Shown here in pieces: positions 1-11,369 of a stretch of 64,000 nucleotides of DNA (its first letter is position 1; the number at the start of each line of letters is the position of its first letter). This DNA is from Forficula auricularia (lineage: Eukaryota; Arthropoda; Insecta; Dermaptera; Forficulidae). The notes beneath the pieces were generated by a model. The model did not search any database, was not told the origin of the DNA, and saw nothing but the letters and a program-made list of their open reading frames with translations. The position numbers were made by a program, and so were the translations under genes. The stretch covers positions 35,526,584-35,590,583 of the forward strand of contig JALMQS010000153.1 in assembly GCA_024734495.1 (NCBI GenBank). The letters are read 5' to 3'.

Positions 1-1
1 A

Positions 2-639
2 GAACTTAATACTATCCATCAAATAGCAGAAAACAACGGCTATCCCTCAAGCATAATAAAAAATATCCTCCGAAAACTAACATTTAGAAAAACCCTGGCC
101 CTAATTGAACCACCTCCCCCTCAAACAGACAAAATTTATAGAAAACTTCTCTTCATCTCTGATCAATTTAATAGACCAATAGTCACTTTCTTACACAAAC
201 AAGGTATCACCCCAGCACTATATAACAACTTTAACCTGTCATCTATATTAGTTAATAATAAACTTGATAAAATTGACCCAAAGGAGAAATCTGGTGTTTA
301 TAAACTTGAATGTCAAGACTGCGACTCGTTTTATATTGGTCAGACGGGCAGAACTTTCAAAACCCGGTATAAAGAACATTTGAGTTCGTTAAGAAAGTTG
401 CAATCAGACACCATACAGAGTGATCCAACCTCCGCCTTTGCAGACCACCTTATTGAAAACAATCACTCACCTTCACCCCAAAATCCTATACCACTACACT
501 TCGCCTCTAAAAGCCGAAAACTAGACCTGTTAGAATCAACCAAAATTAGAAAGCTATAATTGAAAAAGATAAAATTCTCAATAACCAGCAGGACATTAGA
601 AATTCCACAATAATAGATCTACTAATTAACAAAAATTAA
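2..639 (+). mobile_element. Penelope-like element, 3' end of ORF with GIY-YIG endonuclease (frameshifted)
   Basis: This is the C-terminal part of a Penelope-like retroelement polyprotein, open from the window edge. Reading from base 2 gives about 185 residues. They include a GIY-YIG nuclease core (GVYKLECQDC followed by FYIGQTGR), with the Cys pair before the YIG motif and a downstream EH pair that are typical of PLE endonucleases. This domain nicks target DNA to prime reverse transcription. The reading frame hits TAA at 557-559. The neighbouring frame continues in-register (EKDKILNN and onward) to a natural stop at 637-639, so a single-base deletion near 550 broke the ORF. The reverse transcriptase lies outside the window. 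The element is a relic, but it is the only PLE coding sequence here and a plausible relative of the source of the short hammerhead elements. Confidence 0.85.
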
Positions 640-1345
640 AAAAAACTTAACACTCTTAACCTCAGTCTCTCTCAAATATATACTATTTCCCAAATTACAA
701 TCAAAATTAAATTCAAATCACGCGCCTTCAGTCTTCTAAAATAAATGACATTTTGATATATGAGATAACCACAAAAATTGTTGTATATTGTAATTTATCT
801 CATCTAATTTATCCCTATTATGTTTTATCTTAATTCTTCATCTCTATATGTTATTTAGGCTTATTTGTAAATTGATATTTATAATTAATTTTGTGTCTAT
901 GACTTAAATTTGTAATTTTATTTTCTAATTTAATTCTAAAAAGACTTTATATTTATACTTGTAATTTTTATTTATATTAATATTCATATTTACTTAGATT
1001 TCTTATATTTACATTTATATATTTTATAATTAAAAAAAGAAAAATCTTTGTAAAACAATTTTTTAAATTTTAATTTCATTGGTGTTTTTCTTGTGTTAGG
1101 TTGGTATGTAAGATTTGAATGTTATATTTTGTTATATTGGTAACCATGATTTGAATGTCAAGAATGGTGACCACTCGTTCAATTATTATTAGTATTAACT
1201 TGTAAACTCCTGATGATGGACTAATAATCCGAAATATATTGAGTTTGTATAAACCTCTTTGAGTTTTATTTCATTCACTGTGAAACTACACACCCTTTAC
1301 TCTATTAACTAACATCATGTTTCACCTAAAACCTACACCACTTTC
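640..1345 (+). repeat. PLE 3' untranslated/pLTR region
   Basis: This AT-rich tail follows the PLE ORF. Its last ~120 bases (from about 1228) reappear in the palindromic element at 25154-25333 and in the fragment at 19966-20066. The shared landmarks are AAACTACACACCCTTTACT, a GTTTCACCT block and CTACACCACTTTC. It therefore defines the terminal sequence of this PLE family. A hammerhead-like cassette sits at 1210-1243. Confidence 0.65.
1210..1243 (+). ncRNA. Hammerhead-ribozyme-like motif in PLE tail
   Basis: Box 1 is CTGATGA, followed by one extra T, then a stem II hairpin closed by GGA/TCC, then GAAA. Animal PLEs are known to carry type I hammerheads in their terminal repeats. Stem III is very short and AT-rich, so activity is uncertain. 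Confidence 0.5.
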
Positions 1346-1603
1346 CATAAGCAAAATTAAAAAAGAACATAATTCTTGCTTAAATATATTTAATTACTGT
1401 TAGTTTGCCATAAGAAACGGTTTGTCGTGGCCGTTACTCATCCCATGAGTCCTGCCCGGGGGGGGTCTGACCTCCTTTAGCTACGCCCCTGCATTCAACC
1501 AAAGTTTGTAAAAACAATTACTCAAATGTAAATATGCATATTGAAAATTGGTGTGTTGTAAACACCAAAGTTAAATAACAGGCAGCGTAGATAGCCTATA
1601 TAC

Positions 1604-1960
1604 CAGGGGTCAGCGAACCTTTTCGGGCAAAGTTTTGAAATTTTCAAATAATAATGAATATATCTTACAAAACCGAAATAGAAATCCAATTCAGAAAAGC
1701 CCTTAAGCTTTATGATATCATTTTTTTAATTCGAATTTGAAGTCTTCCTATCTCAAAAACGGCAAAAATTATTTTGATAAAAAAAATTGACCGTTTCGGA
1801 CTACAATAATAGCTTTTATGGTGAACGTCGAAAAATTTATATTTTAAGACATAAATTATTTTGCTAAAACATCTGTTAGGTAGATTGTATGTGTGTTAAC
1901 AAATATTGTGTACGCTCAAGATCAAATAAACTGCAACGGATCGTTGATAAACTTTATCCA
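1604..1960 (+). repeat. hAT-like end joined to degenerate repeat W
   Basis: CAGGGGTCAGCGAACCTTTT at 1604 resembles the terminal inverted repeat of Charlie-type hAT elements. What follows (AAAACGGC..., then a CTGTTAGGTAG block) is a diverged version of the repeat at 18540-19030 and 63360-63770. No matching right end was found. A second hAT-like end on the minus strand (CAGGGGCGTAGCTA) lies at 1472-1485. Confidence 0.3.
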
Positions 1961-2545
1961 AATTCATTTGAAATATTAATATGTTCTTGAGTAAAGTACT
2001 TTAAAATATAATTTTACTAAAAACTTTATTTAACCTTTTTGTGGTCCCCAAGGTACTTAATTAGGATATTAAATTTCCTCAAAATTGGTTAAGTCATTTT
2101 CAAGATATTTAGAAAAAACTAAAAAAGTACTGAAATAAAGTACTAATGTTTGTGGACCGATATGTATCAAAAACTAATCAGCGCTTCATTTTGTTAAACT
2201 AATGGTAGGTTTTCAATTTCATTTCAATCAGCGCAAAAGGTGTGGAAAAAATCGTGGACGAAAAAAACGATAACACACACACATACATCCATCCATCCAT
2301 CCCCACGCACTTCCAAAAAAATGGCACTTTTTGGCCTCTCGACGAGATTCCAGGTAATTTTTGGCAAAATCGTCACGTGCTAAAATTCAATCTCATTGAA
2401 TACTTCAATTTGTGACCTTAATTGAGTCTATGGGTTCCGTAGTCTTTACCTGAGGACCCTTTGAAGCCACGCTTGCCCCGAGAGCGATTCCAATACTTTC
2501 TCCCATGCTTCGCATTGGATAAAGTAAAAACAAGGAATGTAACAA
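1905..2545 (+). repeat. Repeat X, internally deleted copy
   Basis: This matches the outer parts of the larger copies at 27411-28840 (same strand) and 34560-36215 (opposite strand). It starts with AACTGCAACGGATCGTTG and ends with GCATTGGATAAAGTAAAAA. The central part, including the 120-bp tandem array seen in the larger copies, is missing here. A short CATC-rich tract lies near 2290. I see no coding potential, and the class is unknown. Confidence 0.6.
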
Positions 2546-2790
2546 AACGAAATTTTATATATGTTTTAAATTGAGATCAAAGATTTTATATTTTGGCTAA
2601 ATTGGAGCAAAAAATTAAGGGTGGGGGGGGGGGTTAAAAATTTGAATCCTTTGTCCGATTGCACCAAATTTTGCAAAAATAGCATAATCAAAAAGGAAAC
2701 AAGAGGTTGTCCTCTGCTCGATGCAAATAAACATACACACATATATATCGAAATTATATATCTGTATATATATATTATCTATTTGTTTGA

Positions 2791-2828
2791 GACTATAGTT
2801 TCGAAGACTTGGTCTTACATCATCAGTC
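2791..2828 (-). ncRNA. Hammerhead-like motif, left arm of type A element
   Basis: On the minus strand: CTGATGA, then T, then stem II (GAAGAC-like pairing), then GAAACTATAGTC. Stem III can form as AC-TATA-GT with C17 as the cleavage base. This is the minimal stem III seen in retroelement hammerheads. Confidence 0.5.
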
Positions 2829-2910
2829 TTTTTAATTATAAATTTTATTTTTCATGGGGTCAATATCCATACGGTATTGACCCCATGAAAAATAACATTT
2901 ATAATTAAAA

Positions 2911-2950
2911 GACTGATGATGAAGACCAAGTCTTCGAAACTATAGTCTCA
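2911..2950 (+). ncRNA. Hammerhead-like motif, right arm of type A element
   Basis: CTGATGA at 2913, an extra T, stem II GAAGAC/GTCTTC with a CAA loop, then GAAACTATAGTC. The core bases are intact. It is the mirror image of the motif at 2791-2828. Confidence 0.6.
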
Positions 2951-3846
2951 TACATATATATATATATATATATATATCACAGATATATAATTTCGATATA
3001 CATGTGTGTATGTTTATTTGTATCAAGCAGAGGACAACCTCTTTTGTTTCTCTTGTCATCTGCTACTCTCGGTAATATAAAAACTTTTCAATTAAATAGC
3101 ATAATGCATAAATGCGAAATCAGCTTCCTAAAATGGCAGGGTTTGGGGGACAGGTGTATGGTAATATCATGAGAATGGCACATCCCATATTTTTGGATTA
3201 ATTAAAACCTGACTCAAAACTAAAGTATTGCATCTTCTTGAATTGCATCCATATAAAAAAAATCATGTCATTTATCAAAGTATATGAGATAATCCATTTG
3301 GTTTGGTTTATGTTCTAATTAAATTCAATTAAATTTCCAAATTTTTGGAAATGTTTCCGAGTGCTATGTTGATGGACAAAGATAACAAGACACCTAACAA
3401 TTTTAATCAAATAAAAAGCAACTAGTTAATTCTATTTGGAAAAGTTTTCTATTGATAAAATAAAAAAGACGTCCAGAGAGGTGAAATAATTGCCTGAAGT
3501 CAAAATGATTGATTTCCTCTCCTATAAATGACACCCCAACCTCCAATTCCCAAGAAACTTTCTTGGAAATGGAAGTTCGATTAACAAAAACTTTTCAGAT
3601 TCATTAATTCAATCAAGGTCAAGAAATATTAAATGTACTTCTATCTTATCTCGAATAAAATAGCCTGAGCGTTGGAGGGGCGGTTTCTGATCTTATCAAG
3701 AGTTTATAGGACTGTTTATTGTAGAAAACAGAGCAAATAAATCTCCCTTTTAGGAGTTGAGGGCTCGCCTTATCCATCGCTAACAAGTGGTTTCGATTTT
3801 ACATAATTCTAAAATTCCCCTATTCTTTTCAGACAATTATCATTTT

Positions 3847-3996
3847 TAATCTTTAAAGAATTTGGTGTCGGTTCTAAGTGAAACATTTTAATAGATAATA
3901 AGTAAAAATATATTTTTCTAGGTGGGTTTCACAAATAAAACATATATTTGTTTTATTTGTGAAACCCACCTAGAAAAATATATTTTTACTTATTAT
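3847..3996. mobile_element. Type D foldback element with 13-bp TSD
   Basis: This 150-bp element is flanked by CAATTATCATTTT (3834-3846 and 3997-4009). Its head carries a GGTGT-GGTT-GTGAAACAT pattern that matches, in reverse, the 3' end of the PLE family (type C). The rest is a nearly perfect hairpin with ~45-bp arms centred near 3946. A related copy is at 47942-48082. Confidence 0.75.
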
Positions 3997-4289
3997 CAAT
4001 TATCATTTTCATTTAACCAAGCAAATTTGTCATCCCTGAAATAATAATTTTTTTTTAATAATAAATTAGAAAAAGAAAGTGAAAACTTTTTTTACGACTA
4101 GTCACGATGCCCGAAAATATTAGTGATTTGGCAATTTTTCTTCTGAAAACTGTTTTAGCTAAAAAAGTGAGAATTTGTATATTCATTTTTAATTTTCCAT
4201 ATTTAGTAGGGGCGATTGAAATAGAGTGAAAAAGAGGAAAGAATACAAAAAGTTTGATAACCATTGAGTTAATTGATTTGGCAAATGAT

Positions 4290-4345
4290 GGGCTCATATG
4301 TAGAGTGTATATTGTGAATATTTATTTGCATAAAGCAGAGGATTA
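4290..4345. repeat. Type A element end fragment
   Basis: TTTATTTGCATAAAGCAGAGG matches the inner end of type A elements. It abuts the LINE fragment that follows. Confidence 0.45.
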
Positions 4346-4362
4346 AATTGGATACTAACCGA

Positions 4363-4600
4363 TCAAAGGCATCCGCCAATTCGTTTATCCCTATGACATC
4401 TAGAGACTGGAACTCTCTTCCCCTGACCGTCTTCCCAGCAACATATAACCTTCAGTCTTTCAACATCAGCATCCACAGATACCTTCTGCTCCGACCCAAT
4501 CTCTAAATCTCTTCTTATTTTCACGATACAAGGGACCACCGTGGACAACAGAGGTTGTAGGTGCCTTTTTGGTTCAACTTCTTCTTATATGAATATCATT
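4363..4600 (+). mobile_element. CR1/Daphne-like LINE, 3' end of ORF2 (fragment)
   Basis: The plus-strand frame from 4366 gives KASANSFIPMTSRDWNSLP and continues to a natural stop at 4504-4506. It is clearly homologous to the C-terminus of the LINE at 43113-44542 (same SFIPMTSRDWNSLP motif, then TYNLQ and an IHRYL ending). This conserved C-terminal tail follows the reverse transcriptase in jockey/CR1-like elements. Only the last ~47 codons and the 3'UTR remain, as expected for a severely 5'-truncated insertion. Confidence 0.75.
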
Positions 4601-4723
4601 ATAAAAAAAAGATCTTTAATTTGAATTTTTTTATTTATTTATTTTATTTTTATTTTTAATGATATTGATGCAAGAAAATGTACTATAATCCCGGATGGGC
4701 CTTTCATTGAAAAGGAGAAAATT

Positions 4724-5390
4724 TTGAAAATAATATTCTTTGATGACTTGATATTGGTGAACCGAAACGTCGCATATCTTTGTTTGTCTGTGTCTATTGT
4801 ATCACAAATCCTGTTCCCTTTGAAAGACAACCCGATTAAGATGGCTACTGACGAGCAAGCGCTTTGGATTTGCCTCAGTAGAACGCGGAATGCCAAAGAA
4901 GAGCGCATCGGGAACCGGGAGGAAATTTTGTCCTGGCGATTTGATCAATTGCTGGAACAGATGGGTGAAGGTTCGAAGGTTCAATGGCCGGGACACAAAG
5001 CTTTATACTTTTTGCCTTTTGGGCAGCCTGGCGAATGCAAATATCGCGGTGCGTCGAATCAATTAACGAGTAGCCGGTGGTCTGGTGGTCTGTCTGCAGG
5101 AACGTCTGCAAGACGTCTGACGGACGACTGGCCAGCAGAGATAGATGGCTGCCGGCAACGATCATAAGGCTGACACGGAGACAGACTCCGTTCACATTGC
5201 AAATTTTTTCACAACAAATCCACCTGCCTGTTTCAAGAGACCAGACCCGTTTTTGCAAGAAATCAAAACGAAGAAAAGAAATCTGCATAAGACACGACAT
5301 GCAGCCGACATAAAGCTTCAATTTGCCAGCGCGGCTTCCGCTTGGTACCAAAAGGCGATTCTTTATTGTTGCCAACAATGCTCTATTTAC
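4724..5390 (+). other. GC-richer island with unrecognised 147-codon open frame
   Basis: The plus-strand frame 4724-5167 could encode 147 residues (begins MKIIFFDD, with MATDEQALWICL further in). I recognise no domain, signal peptide or membrane segment. Overlapping open frames exist on both strands, which GC content alone can produce. The first part (4724-4780) looks like repeat: GAACCGAAACGTCG at about 4757 is a degenerate hammerhead-type tail. From about 4836 the DNA is distinctly less AT-rich than its surroundings and matches nothing else in the window. It could be an exon, a conserved noncoding element or part of an unrecognised transposon. Confidence 0.25.
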
Positions 5391-5728
5391 CCATCCAAGT
5401 ATGTTGTTTTTTTGTGTTCAAGTTGTTGAGTTTCAACAAAGACCGAGTAGGGTTATTTCACATAAATGAAAAGAATCAATAACAGTCCGGTTGAATTTCA
5501 AGTTTGGTGCACACCATATTTCTTTTAACTTATTTCTCATAAATACAATGCAGCTTAAAGATTATGTTAATCAACACTAATATAAAATAATTTAATTGAA
5601 AGTAAATTTATTTATTTTACATTTTGTTTTTGAGACCCTCTACTTTCTGGGCTGAGATTTAAAGTTTTCCAATTACAGATAATCCCACTTAATTGAATAG
5701 ATTTAGTTTTAGCGTAGGAGAGTTGTTG

Positions 5729-5781
5729 ATTTATAAGGAGAAATTAATGAAGTTATGCTTTGTTTCATGCAAATAAACATA

Positions 5782-5818
<37 letters not shown>

Positions 5819-5880
5819 TTATAAATATATAGGTATATGTTTATTTACATCAAGAAAAGGATAACTTGATTTCACATACC
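5729..5880. repeat. Short type A element relic
   Basis: Inverted ends (AGAGTTGTTGATTTATAAGGAG, and TTTATTTACATCAAG on the far side) flank a long TA microsatellite. The hammerhead centre is missing, so this is either an internally collapsed or an old copy. Confidence 0.5.
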
Positions 5881-6101
5881 AATTGATTTCGGTTTTCAGG
5901 GCACTTTTTCAGATCTGGAGATCATAAGGCGTAAATTTTTGATGAAAATTTGCTCTCTAATAATAAATGCTAATCATATATACTTACAATTAAAATTAAA
6001 ATTTTGATACTTACGATAACTCAACAACAAAAGGTCGTAAAAAGGGTTTTTCTCTTGCGAAAATGTTTGTATTGTCAATACAAACTACTGAATAGGTTTT
6101 A

Positions 6102-6263
6102 TCGAGGGGTGAACCGCGACCTAATATCGCGTACACCTACTTCCACTTTCATTTCCACGTAGAAGACAATAGATGAAAAAGCATTATCTAATGAATTCCA
6201 AAATAATTTCACATAATTTCAAAAGACGTGTACACATAATTCCAATCGCGGTTCACTCCTCGG
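6102..6263. mobile_element. hAT-type MITE, copy 1
   Basis: This ~162-bp element has terminal inverted repeats CGAGGGGTGAACCGCGA and the complementary TCGCGGTTCACTCCTCG. The flanks share GGTTTTA. A second copy is at 22178-22342 with a perfect 8-bp duplication. No coding capacity. The TIR start and the 8-bp TSD of the second copy point to the hAT superfamily. Confidence 0.75.
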
Positions 6264-8894
6264 GTTTTAGGCTTTTTAATTTCTCAATTTGTTGTTAAAA
6301 AATGCAAGAAATTAGTAAAAAAAAGAATTGTTATATGGGAACTTTCAAATGACTATTGTTTTAGTTAAATGTTCAAATAGTATTTATATTTGTTATTGTT
6401 TTCTTGTTTTTATGTTAATGTAATAAAAAATGATTTAGCTTTAATTAAACTAATAAAATATTAGATGGAACTAATTTTCGAACGCTAAGTTTTCCATATA
6501 AATAATTAAACAGTTGTATTTAATGAACTGAAATTCGCACTATAAGGTTTAATTACTGTTATAATCTCTACGTCAAGTTCAATTGACCGCTTTCTGATGT
6601 CAGTCAGCTCCGCCATCTATAAGCCACACAGACCACACACACGCGCCAACTCACATGTCACTTGTACTCTTTTTATCAATAAATAAACATTATAAGTATA
6701 TCGTTTACTAATTATTCTGCAACCAAAATTCCCACGCATACATAACAATTACCAACCTGCAACTTTCTGGCATGTTTCAGCTTTCAAGATGTTCGCTGAC
6801 ACAACGAATCGAGTTTTGAAAAATTTTTCATTTTTTCTACCAATTTTTTTGTTTTTGAGAAAATCTCCCAAATATCTTTCAAAAGCTACCAGATTCCATT
6901 TTTTTTCAAATTAAGCCTTTTTTATCCATAAGTTCTGAAGCTAAAATGTACAAAATCTAAACACCTTTTAGTTTTAGAAATACAAAAGAGTTTGGTAGGA
7001 GGTGAAACTTTTTCCGAGCTTCCGTAGGCTTTTGGGAGTATTTTTTGAAAGAATGTTAAATTGAAAGATACTTATTTCAGTAATTAGAATAATTTATGAC
7101 TAAGATAAAAAAATGAAAACAATAGAGTCTTGCAACGTCGGAGCATCATTTATTTGAGTGGGTGGTTTAATGGATCGACAGAAATTTCACTTCCGCCGTG
7201 TTGCTTTCACCCTACTAGGAGGATAAATTGATAAATATATATTAGACGGCGATTCTTGACTAGCATAGGCTGAGTTTTCAAAGGGAACAAAATATTTTTT
7301 TTCTTCATTGATGAGGATGCAAACGGAGATTCCAAATTTTTAGAATTTTGCGTCTTTAGGAAGCGAGGATGGCATTATAGTCCAGTCAAATTGTGCTCGA
7401 ATGGGCCCCTATGGGGAAAGTTTTGGGGTAGTTATAATCTTTTGCATATATATGTTTTTGGGGGCGCCGAATCCAAATCTGAGGTCTCCCAGCAAAATTT
7501 CGTGACTCAACATTGTAGAAAATGAAAATGAAAATTTCCATTTTTTGGCGGTTTTTCGGTTATAACTCGAAAACTATCAACTTTTCGTAAATAACCTTCC
7601 TATTCAAAATAAAAAATCCAAGTTTTGGAGTCCGGGCAGCCCCCCCCCCCCCCCCGGATCACCAAAAAACTCGCCCTTCCCATTTTGACCATGAAATAGA
7701 ACGTTTTCGACAAAGACCATTCTATACATTTTTAAACTAGACTAAATTTTCTACAATTCAAACAAAGTTTCATATTAATTGGATAAATGCTAATCCGTGC
7801 CCCAATGAGATTGAAGTTTTAAAAACTGCAATTTTTTTCAAAAATTTATCCAAAGATGTACTCGATTCAATTACACTGCAATTGGGAGTACTGAGCATGC
7901 GCACATAGCATTTCTATTGAGATATTTCACAGTACGCTTGGTTAGTAATCACGAGGGTGGTCCATTAAGTCGAAAATTCTAAATGGCTTAAGAATTATAT
8001 CCCGTAGAGCACGTCAATTCTGGTTTAGAAATGTGTAACCAATGTCTTCAGGGTCGTTCATGAGCAAGCTGGGTCACTGTGTCTCTGGGCAAGCTGAAAT
8101 TTGTCGCTTTATACTTAGAGTAAAAAGTAATGATTCTGCGAAGAATTGTTATTTAACAACCAAGCATCAAAGTATTTAAACAATAATAAAATTACCATAG
8201 ATACCAATAGGCAAGGGTGGATGACACAAGTATTCTGTTTAATTCAAATATTTTCTGATTCTGATTTTCTCCCTTCCCCCACCTTTTAGAAATAGTCCTG
8301 AGTGCTTTCTTAAGTAGCTGAATCGTTTAACATATTTCTTAGATATTTAATAATAAATCTAATGGATTATTTTGGAAGAGTACTTTTTTAAATCATCATT
8401 GCACGCTAGTTCACAATTTAACATATCAAATAATTATAACTATATCTTCGGTCTTTGCTCAACTAGGACCAACTTTAATGATGAAACAAACATTAAATAT
8501 ATTTTAAACAAATAGCCAAACACAAATAAAAATAAAAATTATTTTTAAAACAATCATTGAATCCCAATCATTTTGGGTTAACAGATATAAGGATAAAAAA
8601 TACTCACATTTAGGAGCAAGCGTAGGCAACAAAAAGAAGTCTGAAAGCAAAAAAAAATATATTTTTAGATTTCCATTATTAAAATCAATAGAAAGAAAAT
8701 TAAATAAACAAATAGGCAAAGAAAGTAGGTAAACAAGTGAGTCAGGAAAATTTTTGAGGGTTAGTATATAATTGAAAAACATTATGTTAGTAATTTTATG
8801 GATTAGAACACCCATTGGGTAATTAAAAAAAATGAATTATGAAAATATTTTTTAAATTTCTTCCAGAACTTAAGTGACTTGATTTAAATTTTTC
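6264..8894. other. AT-rich sequence without recognisable genes
   Basis: I find no repeat shared with the rest of the window, no domain-bearing open frame and no RNA gene. A run of 17 C lies near 7640. Longer open frames here (for example 103 codons at 8504-8815, minus strand) are hydrophobic and AT-driven and are not credible genes. Confidence 0.5.
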
Positions 8895-9435
8895 GTTAAA
8901 TTGAAGGGTTGGTTTTGTCACAAATATAATAAAACAATAATTTTAATAACTATTTGTATTATTTAATTGATAACTATACAGTTTCGGTCACCACTGGTCG
9001 ACCATCCTCAGTAGTTCTAAAAATTGAAATGAAACACTTATTTACATTTTTTCTTTTTATAGAGAATTATATAACACAAAATTTTTTTACAATAATTTGA
9101 AGTCATAGATACATCTCGTTCAAGAACCGAAATTTGTCATTTCACATGAAACATTCATTCTTAAATCTTCAATATAGATACATCACACAATTGATTACAA
9201 TCACACATATATATATATATAGCAACAATTTATAAAAACGTTTATCACTGAACTAGAAACTATTTTGAATTAATGATTATATTTAATATTATTTTCAATT
9301 TTATTTTTTTCTAATTATCTCATTGCATAGTCAATTATTATACAATTAAAAAATCCAAAAAAAATACAAATAGTTATTAAAATTATTGTTTTATTATATT
9401 TGTGACAAAACCAACCCTTCAATTTAACGAAAAAA
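8895..9435. mobile_element. Foldback element (type F) with a hammerhead-like motif
   Basis: Terminal inverted repeats of about 70 bp (AATTGAAGGGTTGGTTTTG and its complement CAAAACCAACCCTTCAATT) bracket ~540 bp of AT-rich sequence. The left arm continues straight into a hammerhead-like cassette at 8981-9010. No TSD could be defined. Confidence 0.6.
8981..9010 (-). ncRNA. Hammerhead-like motif in type F element
   Basis: On the minus strand: CTGAGGA, extra T, stem II GGTC...GACC with additional inner pairing, then GAAAC. All core positions fit CUGANGA/GAAA. Confidence 0.5.
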
Positions 9436-9685
9436 GAAAATATTTTTTTGAAATCTTCCGATTAATCGCAAACTTTTCTATGATATCCCGATTCCTTCAT
9501 CTAAATTCAAAACCAAAATACCCCTAAAAATTAAATTAAATCATGATCTGATATGATCCTACATATATAACCAAAATAATTTTTAGCAATTTTGTTTGTA
9601 ATTAATTCAGAATTAAGAGAAGGACACTTTTTGGGGTTTCTTGATGTTGTTTTTATTCATATAAAATCATCAAAAATAACAACTA

Positions 9686-9921
9686 TCCTTAAATTGAAAG
9701 TTTCTTTTTCCCTAGAGTAGCAGAATTTTTATATGTTGAAGAAGACAATAAAACAGTGTGTCTTATGCTGGAATTATAAATTTTTAATTTATTTATAACG
9801 AGACTATAGTTTCGAGAGCTTTGCCCTCTTCATCAGTCTATAACAATTGATTTACAGGAATTACTGTATGTAAGTCTTTATAATTCCAGCAGAAGACACA
9901 CTCTTTTATTGTCTCCTTCAA
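9686..9921. mobile_element. Type B palindromic hammerhead element
   Basis: Starts ATTGAAAG and ends CCTTCAAT. ACTATCCT occurs on both sides as the probable TSD. It carries the type B signatures GTGTGTCTT-TGCTGGAATTATAA on the left and ATTCCAGCAGAAGACACAC on the right. The left arm holds a minus-strand hammerhead cassette; the matching right-arm cassette is lost. Confidence 0.75.
9801..9838 (-). ncRNA. Hammerhead-like motif in type B element
   Basis: On the minus strand: CTGATGA, extra A, stem II GAGGGC/GCTCTC with an AAA loop, then GAAACTATAGTC. This is the best-preserved type B cassette. Confidence 0.6.
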
Positions 9922-10269
9922 TTACTATCCTATTTATTTGGAATTTTATAAGCACAAACTTCTAAATGACAGTCCATTTAAATATGCTTAAATGAAATTA
10001 GAATGACGACCATAGTAGAGATTTAGTTAATGTCAAACATAAGTATTTAATTACATTATGATTTTTAAATGACTTTGTGTTGCGAAACACAAATCCTAAA
10101 CTTCAATTTATGACCCCCACGAGGGGAGTGTTCAAGTGCACCAGTGAGCCCCGGGCCCGGGAATGACATTTTTTTTAAGGTGATATGAAAAAAAAAATCT
10201 TTGAAAAATATTTGTTAACTGTAAAAATTATTGTTTAACAGAAGATAAAACCAACCAACCCCAACCATG

Positions 10270-10770
10270 AAATGGAAGTCAATTGAAAAATTTCTACCGA
10301 ACAGACAGACAGACAAGAAAGCGATTTAATAAAAACTTTATAACATTACCCTATGATTCATACATTTCAAATTACGACAAGTAAATAAATATTGGAGTGA
10401 AAGCAACACTCCTTATATATATTAAAATTTCGAAAACTCGCGCGAAAAATAATATTTCAAATGTGGTAACGCCTGTAAGGTATGCAAGTGGTATGCTTTT
10501 AGGATTTATCAGTAAGCTATCTGAAGGGAGTTGACGTAAAGCTGCGTTGAATTGATTGCTAAATTTGTACCGGACAAACAAATAATCAAACAGATAGACA
10601 AGAAAACGAGTTTATATTGTATTGTCATCCAGTTCTGAGCTATGTTCAAAGGTTAAAGTCTCTAGCTCATTGGGATTTAGTTTAAAAATCGATTCCAAAA
10701 TTTGTACTGAACAGACAGACAAGAAAACAAATTAATATACAATTCAGTAAACTTTTTTAGATCTAGGTGA
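10270..10770. repeat. Diverged tandem segments with ACAGACAGACAAGAAA
   Basis: GAACAGACAGACAAGAAA-like blocks recur near 10300, 10585 and 10705 in similar context (a 'ttgtacTgaacagac' lead and a 'ttaatat' follow-up). This resembles the motif-rich 3' tails of RTE-like LINEs, but no coding part is present. Confidence 0.3.
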
Positions 10771-11369
10771 CCATGTGATTATACTCAATGGATACAAGTA
10801 GAAATTTAAACTTTATATGTTATAATAATAATATATATGTTAATGTAAAAAATTGTTTTCGCTTTCATTTATAGGTTTAAGCGTTTACTCTTAGTATCAT
10901 TGGAAAATAAAATTGTATGTTAATGTAGTTTATGTTAGTTTAGTTTTAAATTTTAGGACCATATCCAGTATAATATATATTTTTTTTTCCATTAAAATAA
11001 CAATGTACAGGGAACGCAATAGCGATTGTCGAAATAACAAAAAATAAAACCCATTCTAAGCGTAGGGTGACCAACTTTTTCCACTTCATAAAAAACGCAC
11101 AATTCTTATTCCATAATAAGGGGACTGCTTCAGATTTTGGGTCCCGGGTTCGAAATTTTATGTGGGGGCGATGCTCCAATTAGGCCTACATCGAACTTAG
11201 GCTAAATGTGCGTTTCGAATCACAAATTATTCCCAGATCTTTGATAGAATCGAGTCCGTTTCAAGAAGAACTGCTAAATACCATCATACAATGTGAATAC
11301 AATCACACAAAATATGTCACAAATTGAAAATAAGTAACAAAATAAAATAATATTTTTTGTTTTAAGGTA

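Larger units (their letters stand above)
2689..3093. mobile_element. Type A palindromic hammerhead element with 12-bp TSD
   Basis: This 405-bp foldback is flanked by the perfect direct repeat AAATAGCATAAT (2677-2688 and 3094-3105). The arms read inward from AGAGGTTGTCCTCTGC through AT microsatellite to hammerhead-like cassettes on opposite strands. They meet in a central hairpin around ATACGGTATTGACCCCATG. The right end is complete (it ends CTACTCTCGG...ACTTTTCAA); the left end lacks about 45 bp compared with other copies. Nothing is encoded; the 95-residue open frame across it is simply repeat sequence. Confidence 0.8.

Noticed and set aside
4875..5378. Minus-strand 167-codon frame
   Set aside because: It lies in the GC-richer island and overlaps several other open frames on both strands. 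No domain, no reason to prefer it; kept only as part of the island.
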